Positions 1-12,787 are shown, counted from the first letter of the stretch. The stretch is DNA of 64,000 nt from Lasiodiplodia sp. COLG20 (GCA_009801085.1 VNWV01000013.1:124001-188000), one strand, 5' to 3'. Notes: generated from the sequence alone by a model not told the origin. Made by a program: numbers and translations.

Positions 1-1260
1 GTAGCTTAACGTAGATAAGCTTTTCCTGTCTCTATGGCCGGCGGAGGCCGGCGGATGTATCTATCATCACCATCATAATCATTTCACATAAGTCAAACTA
101 GACACATTTGGTCTCGCGTGTTACAAAGCAGACATGCGAGCTGCGATGCAAGGCTATTATCCCCGCAATATGGGGGTGCGAAGAAGTCAAGCAAACCTTT
201 TGTCTTTAAGAGTTGAATGAGAGCACCAGGATAGCTGCCGGCTTTAAGAATGTGGAAATTCTCAGGCAATTACAAGCCTGCCAGGAGCACTTCCATGACA
301 GTTTTGGTTGATCCTGTTCTTTTCAACGCCTGGTTCCGCACAACAAATATGTCTGCATCACATCCCACACCGCTACAGAGTTTAGCATTAGCCTTACTGT
401 CCCCAGTGATGCCTGCATCTCTGTTCTCGGCGGCAGCGCTCTCGTTTTCTTGTGTGCTTGTGTGTGTGTTTTTTTCTTTCTTTCCCCGCCACTGTTCCCC
501 CTTTTGCCGCATTATTGTTTTCATCTGTAACTCGTTGTTTGCCCGTAAAAGACCCTAATTCTGTCCTCAGCTCTCCTTGCGCAGCTTTAATAGTAGTCTG
601 ATTTTTGACATTTATATCTCGCGTGTAAAGAGGGTAGTAGCTTTTATGAGGCATAGGAGGCTGAAGTTTTTCGCAACCTACTACAGAAACACGAGCTTTA
701 TACGCTGTTACTATTGAAACATCATAAGTGAATAGTAAAGTCTATTGATTGGCTGCTCGGTGTTGTTATTGCCTGTATAAACGATGAGTGCAGCTTAACA
801 CATCTCGTCAATTGGTTAGTGAGGCTGGACAGACGCGATTAAATAATATGCTATTCTAAAGCAGCCAAATATTTCCTTCTGTCTTGCAAGATAATGTTCG
901 CTATCTAGGAAAGTTTTTTTTTCTTCTTCTTTGGTACTCTAATAGCGTCGGTTGCCTCAGCAGTATACATAAGCCCTCTCGTTTGGCTAACGAAGCACTC
1001 CAACCATGCATGCATGCACTTACCTAGACAAGTCGCGGGAGTAAAACACAGAACGAATGTGAAATGAAGTGAATATTCCATGTAGCTTTCGGCGGCACAA
1101 CTTATAAAGAAATGCAGTCCGGGCTTGATGGAAGCTTCGAATATGACTGACCTAGATACAGAAACCTTCCCCACAAACTACACCAAAAATGCTCAAATTC
1201 ATGTATATACCGACCGCTACCACCTCCTATCCTACCAGTGCGTTCAGGAGGCACGCCATG
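1..1260. other. intergenic, no gene seen
   Basis: Short open frames on both strands (for example about 250-558 plus and 905-1174 minus) have no recognisable motif and biased low-complexity composition. Nothing supportable is seen before the stop codon of the HET gene at 1261. Confidence 0.5.
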
Positions 1261-3542
1261 TTAAACTACCAATACCGTTCGCTCCTCGGCAACTGTAAAC
1301 ATGGTTTCCGAAAAGATTTCAAAAATACCGACTCGCCAATACTCGTCCTCGGTCTTGGTTGGAAGTAGTAGGATGCCTAGGTGGCGGGAAGGCATACAAT
1401 ATGTGCGAAACATTAATATCCCTTCATTTTGGCTGGATGAGAAGTCTGTCATCCAGCATCCGCAATGAACTGGTACCTCCCAGTCCGTGCAAATCTTTGC
1501 CACCTGTCTACCACCAAACCATCCTTCGTATATACCTCGGCCTTTCACGGGGTGGAAATCGCTGAGTCTCATTGCCCTGCCTGATATTGCAAGGCACCCT
1601 CCGCTGACTTGCCCGAATTCGTTCAAACCATGGTTTAAGGTTTGCGCATCTTCTATTGTGCAAGCCCACGAGTTTCCACAGCCAAATTCAGTGAATAAAG
1701 TCTTCACCGGCCAGCTCACCCGCCTCCCGCTACGTGCCCATGACCATGACGGTACATGAACATCTTCTCGGGCATTATCCTGAAGCAACGATCGAAGCTG
1801 TTTCTGCGAGGACGGCTTGGTAGCCCACAACAAGCCTCTCTTGAGGTCAAGTCTCCACAGCCCTGCAAGATACTGGTCGACATTATCGGCGGCTGCGGCC
1901 ATCGCAGATGAGGCAATGGCAGGTAGACGGTCCGTCTCATGGGTGAATTTTCGTCTGGAATATTCCTGGATAGCGGAGTACCAGAACATGTTGTACTGGA
2001 AAGGCGCCCAACCCGCATCGACCTTTGGAAGGTTCCTCCTGAGATTCACAAGATAGAGACCTTTACGCCCTGTAAACTGTGCATTGGCCTCAGAAAGCGC
2101 AATTTCCTGTTCGCTGAAAAAGATTTCTGACTCCGCAAAGACAAGCAGCTGCTTGGCGAAGTAATACTCTTGAAATGTCCAGCCTCTTTTATGCCATTTC
2201 GATTCACATATTTTACGTTCCAAATAGGGATTTTCGGCGAAGACTTGTTCCTCTTGGGTTATATGGCGTGCTTCTAGGGAATATGACCCGTGAATAGCTG
2301 ATGATGAGGAAGGGGCGTACGGAACCTCGGCCGTCGGTAAAGCGGAAGATTTCAAAAAGCCATCGTGGCAAGACTCGGCTATGAGACTAACAATAGTGAC
2401 CAAGCTGTGCTGATATATGTCGGCCATTTTCTGTGATTCTTGCTGCCAATCTTCCTCGCTATCTTGAATGATGCACAGTGAATCGATCCAAAGGTATTCG
2501 ATACCCAGGCATCGCACGACTACGACAGCATCCTTCAATGTCTGGGGCATTGAGTCCTCGGGGATATGATCCTCCTCCCAGCACTCTACTGTCTTGAATG
2601 TGGTCTTGAGGGGAGCATCGCTGTTGGCGGGATCTCCCCAGCAATAACTCAGTGTCGCGTACTCAATTGTGTTCCGTCGAGGAAGTCGTGATGTTGTGAT
2701 CAGCCGACAGTGATCTTTACTGACACAGATGAGTCTTGCTGGAGTTATCGACCGGACCTCCGATGGGCCTTCTCGTTGTCCAGGTTGTATCCATTTCCGT
2801 ATTGTGGACACTCTTTCTGGGGACAATCTGTGCGCCGGCGTGTCACTGCGCTTGATACCAAGATTCTCGGCACAGGTTCCTAACCAGGCTTAGCAGTTCC
2901 CCTTTACGAAAAGTACGTGATCTTACCAGAATCTGTAGAGACAATAAAACTCAAGGTGTAGTTTTGCAGCTCGTCCTTTCTCAGATACTTAGCCCGGCAT
3001 GGAACCTCAAGGCTATGGAGGCCATGTTCCCACACGTAGCTCGGATCTTCAAGCTCTATCCAATCGAGGACTAGATCGAGAGCAGCTGATCTTTTGAGTA
3101 ACTGCCAGCGAAAGAGTTGATAGACTTTGCACCGCGATGCCAAAACGCCCATGTCTGTGAGGCTGACACGTCGCAGGAATTTCTCCCTAAGAGGTATATG
3201 GTGCCTACCAGAGCCAGAACTGAATGCGGCATAGCGGGAATCATCATACACAAAGATCATGCAATCGTCGCATAGATGGGGAACAGCGCATTCTTCATGG
3301 GGTGTGCCCTCGACAGCTTGCGAATCTCCGGGAACTTGAACTTCTGTGTGTCCAATGTCCATTTCTCTAGAACTCAAGAGAGGAAAGCACTGAATATGCG
3401 GGGAAGCTGTACATTTTAATATGTTGCCGGTTGATTGGATGTGAGAATGTGCTGTTGACTCCGGGGGATTGTCTGAGTTGACAATACCAATTCTCTTATT
3501 ATTTGTGGAGGTTGTCGTACTTAGATGTGACACGTCAGACAT
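1261..3542 (-). CDS. HET-domain (heterokaryon incompatibility) protein
   Basis: Predicted complement(join(1261..2879,2927..3542)), 744 aa. The 47-nt intron has donor GTAAGA and acceptor GGTTAG, and the phase is kept. The start is the first true ATG; the open frame begins earlier at a GTG. The N-terminal part has a cysteine cluster (CAVPHLCDDCMIF) common ahead of HET domains. The HET core lies at about residues 275-445, with YATLSYCWGD, LWIDSLCIIQD, MADIYQHS and RGWTFQEYYFAKQLLVF in family order. HET proteins act in the cytoplasm in non-self recognition and can trigger programmed death of fused cells. Alone it cannot be assigned to a known het locus. The frame is intact, unlike the second HET gene at 22.7 kb. 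The next gene upstream, on the same strand, is a hydrolase of a type often linked to NACHT/HET-like fungal immune proteins. Confidence 0.85.
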
Positions 3543-4523
3543 GTTGACCCCACATCTCTGCTTAGTCTGCTGCCTAATGGTCACGTGAAGGAATGTCGCT
3601 GATCGGCATAAACAATCTTATCTAACTGTAGGGCCAGCCAGATTTAGGATAGTTAATATTTACCAGCGTCAGGTAGTAAGCAAGTTAAAGTTGGAAACGT
3701 GTTGTATGCTTCATGCGTAGTTCAGGAGTAATTAAATGATCCGCAAAAAAATGATTCTAATATCTCGAGATTGCTAACGGCATCGGTCGTAGCATCATTA
3801 CCCCGGATTGCCAAAAGATTTTCGGCTACTCCAGGGGGTGGAATTCCGTCCCGTTCTGGTTAAGCGAGTAATGAAAAGCTTAAACACATCGGTTTGAAGT
3901 TATCCTCCACTAAATTCCTTACTGAATGCTTGTTACCATACTGTAACACACTTGCTAGTGTTGTTGATGCAAAGATACACTGTACGAGGCGGCTTTGATA
4001 CTGTTAGAATGTATTCCTAGCCAGGAGGCTCCATAATGAATTCAACAGCTCCTAGATCTTCTCCATCTTCGCTTAAGCTCAAGATTTTACAACCGAGGTT
4101 TTACTGCTCGAAGACCCTGCATCTGAGTCTTTGCCTTCGTAGTCATTTCAGGTTCTGGGTCTCCTCAATTGACAATACTGAGAGAACGTTGCGTCGCCTA
4201 CTACCGGCTCTGCTAATATGCCATTTATTCTATTCCACTTGTCTGGCTCGGCCACTTTCAGCTAATTCCATCGACTTTGATCAATCTCCCCGTCAGGACT
4301 GCATAATTTGCAGATTTCCTCCGCAGAGCACATTCTTTCAAGTCGTCCATCGAGAACTTGACTATCTATTTTCGAATATCATTGATCCTACATGAATTTC
4401 TGAAGTCTTCAAAGAGTCCCTTCAAGAGCCGATTACGATTTCGCTGAGATTTGGCCCTGTCGAACGTCTGGCATGGCTTTCGAAACAGCTTTTCATGTTG
4501 AGAATCTTACATCAACCGAACTG
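3543..4523. other. intergenic, no gene supported
   Basis: AT-rich sequence. A 119-codon plus-strand frame at 4036-4395 has no motif, no splice context and unusual composition, so I do not call it a gene. Confidence 0.45.
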
Positions 4524-5979
4524 CTACCATTTGGGCCACCATGGTAGGATCCACCAGTGTAGCCACCAAGTCGATCCTGTCGGCATCCTAAGTGCAGTGC
4601 CGTCGGCCACCACAGAAGCTGCAGCATCATCTGGGGTTGCATGATCATCTGGTTGTTTTTCTCCCCACTCTTTGCGCACCATCATTAAATCTCTCAATAT
4701 AGACAAGACAGTATGGTAATGCTCATCATGAAGCGAGGGGAATTTTACCAGCCGAGAATGGTCAGTGTTAAACCGCCGCACGAAGTTGTTGCCCGTTTCC
4801 CACGGCCGCCCGTGTGTTGTGGATGACTTTTCTACTACAAGAGTAGCTGGGCCGTTCATTTTCCAAATGCCATCGATCTGTTTCCAACGTTAGCCAGACT
4901 AAAATTTGTAAAGTCATCGGAGGAGACAATCGATGTATGATGTCTCAGCTTTTGGGCTGTTGGAGATCTTCGTGTCTCATAAAAGGAAAATATCTTGATA
5001 ATGTCAAGGTCAATCCCAAGCCATTCACCCTGGAAGCGCCTGAGGAGCTGCTCAGACTGCTCAATGAGCCGTTCTGAATTGTGCCGAAGTGTACGAAGAA
5101 GGTTTTCGTTTGGTTGATTCTGGACCATGGGAAGCAAAGATTCGATCTCCATTCCCTGATTTGGCACGCCGAAAAACAGAATCCCTCTGATTGATTTCAG
5201 AATGTCCTCGTCATAAACCTGTCCAGCATCCAGCATTTTCAGAATGGCCTATTCGATTTTAGGAACAACGTTTAGGAAAGCGCCCGCGCAGAAGCTGCGA
5301 GGGAAAGTGTGACTGACCTCTTTCACAACGATTCCACCAAGGCTATGCCCAAGAAGGACAATTGGTTTCCTCATAGTAGATCTTCCCGAGCGTTTTCTAA
5401 TCCGATCAATTGCGCCTTGTAATTTCATCCCGAGATCTCCAAGACTCTGGAAGGATCGGCTCCCCACCAAATGGGAATCGTATCCGTATGTGAAAATACG
5501 CGCTCCTGGAAGTTGCTTTGGAACCTAATCTCGGAGCCACATTTCTGTTCCTCCTCTTGCCTTGAAGGATCCAAATGCATGTCCACCAAGCCCTGGGACT
5601 GCCACAAGACTGACCTTCTGTGTAAACAGACGTGACTAATTTGAAAGAGTACATGAGTACTTACTCAATCTCCCACTTTTCCTCCATGAGAGTCTACCGT
5701 CAAGGAAAAGCCGCTGTCATCGGTCGTACATGTGTCGCAATCGCAAGAAAACCTCCATTCACGGCTGGAATTTTCTCTGGAGAGGCATTCGGGCGTTGCA
5801 TCGAAATCCACTGTGGCCATTTGTTCATCAGAAGGATAAGGCTCGGGAGCGAGCGAGCGAACACGCATCTTCGCATCAGGTTCTAAGCCCAAAGCATTTT
5901 TCAGGTGCTTTGCAGCCTCAGACCTGTCGAAGGTGGACGGTATGCCTCGCACTCGGAAGCATTCTTCGTTGTCTTTCAT
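4524..5979 (-). pseudogene. SERAC1/PGAP1-like alpha/beta hydrolase, one in-frame stop
   Basis: Reconstructed complement(join(4524..4877,4928..5248,5318..5617,5677..5979)): four exons, each a multiple of three, 425 codons plus stop. Exon 1 has the N-terminal RVRGIPSTFDRSEAAKHL pattern. Exon 2 has AVPGLGGHAFGSFKARGG, a TYGYDS strand and the nucleophile elbow LLGHSLGGIVVKE. Exon 3 has GILFFGVPNQGM. Exon 4 has HGRPWE. All are typical of the fungal serine-hydrolase domain often found at the N-terminus of NACHT/ankyrin or HET-associated proteins. Here no NACHT domain follows. In exon 2 the conserved MWLRD is followed by TAG (positions 5525-5527) and then VPKQLPGARIFTYGYD in the same frame. Two donors (GTGGGA, GTCTCC) are weak. 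A better GTAAGT donor in intron 1 would include an in-frame TGA. It could be a recent pseudogene, or a gene needing readthrough. Confidence 0.65.
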
Positions 5980-6577
5980 GTTTGGAGACTTGGGCTGCTC
6001 AAAGATCAGCGACGAGGATGGAGAGGGAGCTCATGCGAAAGGCCGGGCGAGGCACAACAAGATCAGGTATGCGGCCAAGCATAACTACAGAGAGGGCTGA
6101 CGCTTAGCAGGTTTTTTGTCTGATTTCAAGGCTGTCGGTATGATGGGGTGGAAGAGCGAGAGCTGCAGCCTCAGCTGAACCGCTTCTAAGACACTGTCGG
6201 AAGCGCTGGCGATTGGCCAATTTGAGGCCTCCTCATATTTTGGTTCGCCAATTGCCCGCGGATACGTATTTGCTAGGTATAATTGGGCGCTTGACCCCAA
6301 GATGCAAGGCTGGAGCAGATGGGAAGCAGCAAATCAACAGCCGCCATGGCCGGTTTTGATTCCTACTCGCTCGCTCTCTCGACGCAGGTGTTCAGATGGG
6401 TCAAGAAAAGGCTGCAAGAATTTCTGACTAAAACTAGTAACAAATAGAACTAGCACATACGGTGGTTCGTAAGCATTATAGTGTGGAGAATCGTTCTGAT
6501 TCGCAGCCGCGGCTGCACTGTGTTCTTGTTTAGCATCTACACAAGGCTGAATTTTCATAGAATTCAGCTTTCCTCAT
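5980..6577. other. intergenic, no gene seen
   Basis: Probable shared 5' region of the hydrolase and 3' region of the epimerase-like gene. Frames of about 70 codons on both strands show no motif. Confidence 0.4.
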
Positions 6578-7724
6578 TCACGCCGCCAACTTCTCATACG
6601 CGCTCCCCCTTTCCCCCTTCCTCGCATCCCACTCCCTCAACAGCGCCGGCAACTCATCCTCCTCCCAACTCTCCCAAACCCCCTTCTCCGCCGCCTCCCA
6701 CCCCAACGCCCTCAACCTCCTTGCCCGACTCCTCGAATTATGCCCGAGCACCTTCTCCGTCACCTCCCCAAACAACTGCCTATAATCCTCGCTCCTAAAC
6801 TCCCCCACGTCGGCCTTAACCAGCCTCCCCTTCTTTTCCAACCCCTCCGCCACCCGCCGCGCCGCCTCCCGCCACTCAAACTCCCCCTCCGCCCCATTCT
6901 CGCAGAAAAAATACGGATTCCCCAACACCCACCCGCTATCCCTCTCCTCCAACGCATGTAGCAACACGACGTACCCCCGCGCCAAATCCCGCACATGCAC
7001 GCACGACTCCACCCCCAGCCCTGCCCCAACGTGCCCCGCCCACCCATTCACCAGCGCGAACCGCGCGATCGTCGGGATCTGGATGCTCAACCTGCCATGG
7101 CTTTCCACATACCCGTACACGACCGGCGGGAGCAGGATCGCGATCTTCGCCTTCTCGCCCAGCTCCTTTGCGGCCTGCGTGACGGCGAGGTCGACGGCGC
7201 GGTGCGGCGCCGACGGAGGAAGTGCATCGATGGCGGATGGCTCGTCGTCGGCGTAGATGGTGGAGGAGCGGTAGGCGCCGGCGGCCCCGTCGTCGAGGAC
7301 GCCCGTGCCGGAGGTGTGGATGTAGATGGTGCGCCGGCCGATGGCGGCGCGGCGGCGGAGGCCGGTTAGGACGGCGGTGGCGGAGGGGAGGTCGTCGGCG
7401 GTGGCGGTGTGGATGACGATCTGGGGAGGTTAGTCTCCTTTTCTTCTTTTTTTTTTTTGGAAACGAAGGACAGAAAAAGACAAGAGGAAAGGAAAGGAAG
7501 GGAAGGAAGGTGGTACATACGTCAGCGTTGGTGGTTTCCTGTGCGATGAGGTCTGCGTTGTGCAGATCGCCGAGGACGGCTCTGGCCCGGGATTTGCGGA
7601 TTCCCTCGGCGTGTTCCTCGCGGCGCACGAGTCCGGTGACGTGATAGCCCTCGGCTACGAGGAGATCAAGAACGTTCCAGCCGATGAAGCCCGGGCCGAT
7701 GATGAGGACGGACTTTCCTGCCAT
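6578..7724 (-). CDS. NAD(P)-binding epimerase/dehydratase-like protein (extended SDR)
   Basis: Predicted complement(join(6578..7420,7521..7724)), 348 aa. The 100-nt intron has donor GTATGT and acceptor CCCCAG, phase 0. The N-terminal Rossmann fold reads SVLIIGPGFIGWNVLDLL (a GxGxxG variant), followed by TGLVRRE and an ADIVIHTA strand after the splice. Further on are IYIHTSGTGVLDD, LLPPVVYGYVESHGR and VHVRDLARGYVVLL, all expected in NDP-sugar-epimerase-like SDRs. The usual YxxxK active-site pair is not obvious, so the reaction cannot be named. A plausible role is an NAD(P)-dependent cytosolic reductase, epimerase or NmrA-type redox sensor. Strong third-position GC bias creates long antisense frames here; these are shadows. 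Confidence 0.85.
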
Positions 7725-8889
7725 TTTTTAATTTTTTCGGGCAATAAATGGCGGAGTGGTGAGAAGAAGATTTCAGCTTCACCTCTGCGGGCGTCGGCGA
7801 GTTATGTACACAGCGAGAAATAAGGCATTTGTAATCCGTGACGTCAACTAGGTGTCGGTGGATAAGGTTCATGAGTAGCTCTGCGTCTTATCCCCATCAA
7901 CCTTTGCTCTGCTGCGGGGCGGAATATGAATCGCGCCGTTGAATTTACGTACCTGCCGTGAGTATACGCCAAAGGTCTTGTCCGCCGATCGTGAGTACAA
8001 TGGGCGCCAGGGCGGCCTCGACTTTTGGTACGAACGTCGGCACGTATCGCCGTAAAACGTCGGCTCTCTTCCCCACACAAGTCGCTGGATGGCGCCATGG
8101 GTCGGCTCGGGGCTCGGCCAGACTTCCCCGCGTTGCCATCCGCCCATTGACAAAACTTCTTCTCAGCTGACTACTCATCGTTCCTGCTTGATGGTGGTGT
8201 TCTCGACAGCCACGCGGCACACCAGCAGCAGTTCTCCGACCGGCCCGCCGGACTCTCGCTGACATGCATGGCGCAAGGGAGCAGCGCTAGCCTCGCGCAT
8301 CCCGCCAATGGATCCCCCAGCGCTCACATCACCGGGCGGCCCGTTTCTTGCATCCCACATACGCAGGTGCAATCACAACAGCCGTGCTGTACGTCGAAAG
8401 GGCCGAGCCGCCGCGCAAGCGCAACAGAGCGGGCCAAACGCTTATCTTCCCGACCAGCGGCCTCGGCACACTCGTCTTCTGACCAACCTGAGACACGGCA
8501 CAGGGGGTGGTTGCATGCTCGATGGGGTTAGTGGTGGCAGGGAGGGGGCCAGCTGACTGGCTGCCGCACACCCACTTCCCCGTGTCGCTCGCCCTGTTTT
8601 GTGCCGTGCAGCCCCCAAAATACCTGGGGCAACGCCCTTCTAGCGCTGGATTTAATCTCAGCCTGTGGCGAGCCGGCGGCCCCGTCGAGGCGGGTGCTGG
8701 GTATCGCTTGTCTGAGCTTTCCGTCTTTCTTCTCGATTTGAGACATCATGTCGCATTTGATCACGCACCTGTAGCATCTTTTCATCGCTATATTAAATCA
8801 CCGAGTCCCCAGTTCTGCGCCCTCTCTGCTGATCGACACGAGGGTTATACGGCACAAAAAAACAGAGCACGTCGGCATCTTTTCCCATC
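7725..8889. other. intergenic with one dispersed-repeat copy
   Basis: No gene seen; overlapping short frames on both strands lack motifs. It holds a diverged copy of the 54-bp repeat that occurs twice inside the inverted-repeat element at 12.8-13.7 kb. Confidence 0.45.
7986..8039 (+). repeat. 54-bp dispersed repeat, copy 1
   Basis: It starts CGATCG and ends in ACTTTTGGTACGAACGTCG. The same-length segments at 12986-13039 and 13495-13548 start CGATCGCTG and end in ACTTTTGGTAC(G/T)AACCTCC. The middle part (GGCGCCAGGGCGG) also aligns with the third copy. It lies outside any visible element. Confidence 0.6.
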
Positions 8890-9602
8890 ATGCCGGTGGA
8901 AACGGTGAGTTTCTTGCAATCCCATCTCAACCATCTCGCCGTTGTCCTTCCATCTCGTTCGGCCGAGTCGGTATTTTCCATTATAAACAACCAACTGACT
9001 CTCCCAACCCACAGCGCAGCAGAAGCACCCGCGGAAAAAGCCTCTCCGCCGCCGGCCTCCCTCCTCCACCTCCACCTCCACCTCCTCCCCACAAACCCCC
9101 ACGCCAACGCTTCACCCCCCTCCCAACCCTCGAATCCACCCTCCGCACCACCCTCACCCAAACCACCTCCCTCCGCCACACCCTGGCCGAAATGACCACC
9201 CGCCTCTCCTCCGCCGAGCACAACCTCGCCCTCACCAAAGCCCACCTGCGCGACGCGACAACGCAAGCCCGCGAAAGCAAACGCATCATCTGCCGCTACC
9301 TCGAGCTGAGCATGGCCGACATACCGCCGTGCAAGAGCCTGGCGCTGCCGATGGACGTGTACGCGGACGAGAGCTGCGGGCGGCTGGCGGAGGCGGTGCG
9401 GGAGGGGGAGGAGAGCGTGCGGGAGATGAGGAGGGTGGTGGAGGGGGTGAGGGGGAAGGTGGCGGAGGGGGGCAGGGAGGTTGGGCGGTTGAGGAGGTTG
9501 GTTAGGAGGGAGAAGGAGGAGGGGAAGGCGGAAGCAAAAGGGAGGGGGAGGGGGAAGACTGGGGGAAAGGCAAAAGGGAGGGGGAGGAAGCGTGGGGCTT
9601 GA
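8890..9602 (+). CDS. small basic coiled-coil protein, unknown function
   Basis: Predicted join(8890..8904,9015..9602), 200 aa. A five-codon first exon (MPVET) ends at a perfect GTGAGT donor; the acceptor is CCACAG, phase 0. The protein has a proline run at about residues 20-29, then a heptad-rich segment (TLESTLRTTLTQTTSLRHTL, MTTRLSSAEHNLALTKAHL). A second charged helical segment follows, and the tail is lysine/arginine/glycine-rich (KGRGRGKTGGKAKGRGRKRG) and looks like a nucleic-acid-binding or nuclear-targeting tail. No family is recognised. The tiny first exon and coherent helical pattern support a real gene; the long opposite-strand frame is a shadow of GC-rich codons. Confidence 0.6.
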
Positions 9603-10646
9603 GAAGTAGGTGAGGGCCTTCGGATGCGTTTGGGTTCTAGGTTGATGACTGACGGTGTGGTGGCAGTTGAATGGTTCGCACGCGACAACAGCCAATCAGA
9701 ACCTCCGCACGCCGCAGCAACCCGGCGACGATGGTGCGTGGAGGATATCTCTATTACTATCGCCATGGACACGATTCTGGGGTCGTCGAGCGGGACGGCG
9801 ACGAGTACGGGCTCCAGCGGGACTGGAAGCGCGAGACGTCGACCTCGAAGGATGAGTCGGTTCCATATGCGAGGGCTCAGAACAAAGAGGTCACAGTCTG
9901 GCAGGTTGGACAGATGGTACCTTGCAGTCGGGTTACGTTGCCCCGCCTCTGGCTGCACGACATGATCTGTCGGTTCATCTTTGCTGGAACGGGAAGGTGG
10001 TGCATGAATTCACGTCGCACAGCAGAGCAACGGTGGAAGTAATGGTTCGAAAGTGTACATATGCTCATGCGCTGCATCCCTTTTCTCTGTCACGCCGTTG
10101 AGAATAATCTTCCTTGCCGCTGCAGCAGTCTTCAAGCAGGGTGGTACACTCGATATCTTGGCGTTTCCTCAGTACACGACATGCGGACTGAATACGATCA
10201 GTCACGGATCATAGAATGAGCTGATTGCGAAAAGCGAGATTCTTCAGGTGGCGATGGCGACTCATCATCGCTCGGGGGCTATACTGCACTGGGGCAAGAA
10301 CAGCAGAGTCGGTCGCTCCGGCGTCGGCCCACGCACGGCCGCTCAGCGTTAAAGGCGGGAAACCGCTTCGGCAGGCATACCTATTGGCCAGGTCTCCCGA
10401 ATAAGCGGGGCTCGGCATGACGTGCTGCGCCGCTTGACCAGCTACAGTAGTCGTTGAGTGTAAGAAAAATTTCACAATCTAACTTGAAACGACCTTGGAG
10501 CCGCGCTCGTCAGTATAGAGCAAAAGATGTCAAAAGAGAGCATTACGACCTCGGACTTTTTTTCTGGATCCACGATCCTCTCTCCTCCCATCCTCCAACA
10601 CCCTCCCTGATCCCAACCAGGTTAAAAGTTGTCGATTAACAAAAAG
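9603..10646. other. intergenic, upstream region of the permease
   Basis: About 1 kb with no supportable gene. Pyrimidine-rich tracts (CTCTCTCCTCCCATCCTCC around 10575-10600) lie just upstream of the permease ATG, as is common before fungal start codons. Confidence 0.4.
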
Positions 10647-12525
10647 ATGGGAGTACAGACGGATGCCGGCTCCATCAAGGACGTCGAGAAGGAGCCCTTC
10701 TCCGACTACCAGAACAAGGAGGCCTCGATCCAAGAGCCGCAGCTCAACGTCGGCGGCCATGGCGGCACCCAGCGCCGGCTGCGTAACTACCAAGTGACCA
10801 TGATCGGCTTCTCCAGCGGCATCGGGACCGGCCTGTTCATCGGAACCGGCGCAGCCTACGCCAAGGCCGGTCCGGCCGGCTTGCTGCTTGCCTACCTGGT
10901 GATCGGCTCGGTGCTGTGGTGCGTGATGCAGAGTATTGGCGAATTGGCGACAGTGGTGAGTGCTCCACTCCTTCACGTACTTTCCCCGCGGGGAACTCAT
11001 CCGTCCTGCAGATTCCCACCGCCGGCTCCTTCCCCCACTGGGCGACCCGCTTCATCGACCCGGCCGTCGGCTTCTCGCTGGCCATCAGTTACGGGTACTG
11101 CTACACCATCGCCATCGCGTCCGAGTGCTCCGCCGCCGCAGTGCTGGTGTCGTTCTGGACCGACATCTCGCCCGCCGTCGTCATCACCATCAGCCTGGTG
11201 CTCATCCTGGCGCTGAACCTGATGTCGGTCCGCATCTACGGCGAGAGCGAGGTCGTCAGCGGCGCCATCAAGGTGCTCTGCTTCCTCGGCCTGGTCATCG
11301 TGTCCATCGTCATCACCTCCGGCGGCGGGCCCAACGGCGACGCCATCGGCTTCCGGTACTGGAACAACCCCGGGCCGTGGGTGAACTACAATGGTATTAC
11401 TGGCAGCACCGGGCACTTCCTGGGGTTCCTGTCGGCCTTTGTCAATGCGTCTTTCTCCTTCATTGGTGTTGAGACTGTTGTTATTGGTGCTGCCGAGTCC
11501 GTTGATCCGCACCGCGCGATTCCGAAGGCGACTAGCCGTGTTACCTACCGCATCGGCTTTTTCTACATCCTCGGCGCCTTCCTGATCGGCCTCATCGTCG
11601 ACCCGCGTAACGCCGACCTCGTGTCCGACAGCGGCAACGCGAACAGCGCGCCTTGGGTTATTGCGATCAAGCAGGCCGGCATCGAGGCGCTGCCGTCCAT
11701 CGTCAACGCCTGTATCTTGGTATCGGCATGGTCTGCAGGGTAAGAACTATCTCTCTACATTACTCTCCAAGTGTATATGGCTAAAACAAGACCAGCAACG
11801 CCTATTGCTGGGTAGGAAGCCGCATGATCGTCGCCATGACAACGGACCACCAGCTCCCCCAAATCTTCGGCCGCACCAACAAGCACGGCGTGCCCTACGT
11901 CGCCGTCATCGTCGCCTGGCTCTTCGGCCCGCTCGCGTACCTGAGTAAGCCTTTTCCCCTCCCCTCCTCCCCTCCTCCCCTCCCCCTCCCTCTCCCGCTC
12001 ACTAACGTCCCATCCAGGCCTCGGCTCCGGCGGCGCCTCCCAAGCCTTCACCTGGCTCCTCAACCTCAGCACCGTCGCCGGGCTCATCGCATGGGCGACG
12101 CTGTGCTTCTGCTACATCCGCTTCCACCGCGCAATGGCGGTGCAGGGCGTGCCGCGCGAGACGCTGCCGTGGCGCGCGCCGTGGCAGCCGTACGCGGCCT
12201 GGTACGGCTTCGTCGGCAGCGTCATCATCACGCTGGTCGCCGGCTTCCCGGTGTTTCTCAAGGGCAACTGGAATGCGGCGGACTTTGTGGCGTCGTATGT
12301 GGGGATTCCGATTTTCGTCGTGCCGATTGTGGCGTGGAAGGTTTGGCATAAGACGAAGGTAAGCTTTTTTTTCCCCGGGGGGGAGTTTGTTGATGCTAAT
12401 GTTTCTCGTAGTTCGTGAGGGCGAAGAATATCGATCTTTGGTCCGGCAGGCTGCCGCCGGCGGAGAAGGTGGAGACGAAGGAGCCGGAGACGTTGTGGGA
12501 GAAGTTTGTGGATTGGTTGGTGTAA
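10647..12525 (+). CDS. amino-acid permease (APC superfamily, fungal YAT family)
   Basis: Predicted join(10647..10955,11012..11739,11796..11944,12018..12358,12412..12525), 546 aa. All four introns (53-73 nt) keep phase and have GTGAGT/GTAAG donors. The start is the ATG of MGVQTDAGS; an upstream in-frame TTG is ignored. A hydrophilic N-terminus leads into RRLRNYQVTMIGFSSGIGTG, the YAT signature at TM1. Also seen are SIGELATVIPTAGSFPHWA and SFIGVETVVIGAAES (the TM6 region). After TM8 comes SRMIVAMTTDHQLPQIFGRTN, with a regular run of about 12 hydrophobic segments. It should import amino acids by proton symport at the plasma membrane; substrate specificity cannot be read from the sequence. The C-terminal tail is short and charged. 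Confidence 0.93.
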
Positions 12526-12787
12526 ATGTTGGGATGGTTCGCGGCGTCCTAAGGATTCGAGCTTGAAAAAGAGAAAGAGTCCTGGGAATGTGCACCTCGC
12601 ATCTCGCGTCTGGAGCCTCGCATGTTACTTCGAAAGTTGAGTGCGGGTATCGCGTTCCGATTGGGGCTGACGGGCTGGTAACAGGCCCAGTGCAAAAGCT
12701 CCCAAAGCGGCTGCCAAGGTTCGAGATGCTTGAGAATATGGGGTAACGACACAACATGCCTTAGAATTAATAACATATGTGGGGATA

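Noticed and set aside
250..558. 102-codon plus frame
   Set aside because: Low-complexity Phe/Ser/Val text, no splice context or motif.
4036..4395. 119-codon plus frame between the HET gene and the hydrolase
   Set aside because: No family motif, odd composition, isolated.
8793..9695. 300-codon minus frame
   Set aside because: Shadow of the GC-rich coiled-coil gene; Pro/His-rich text typical of antisense frames.
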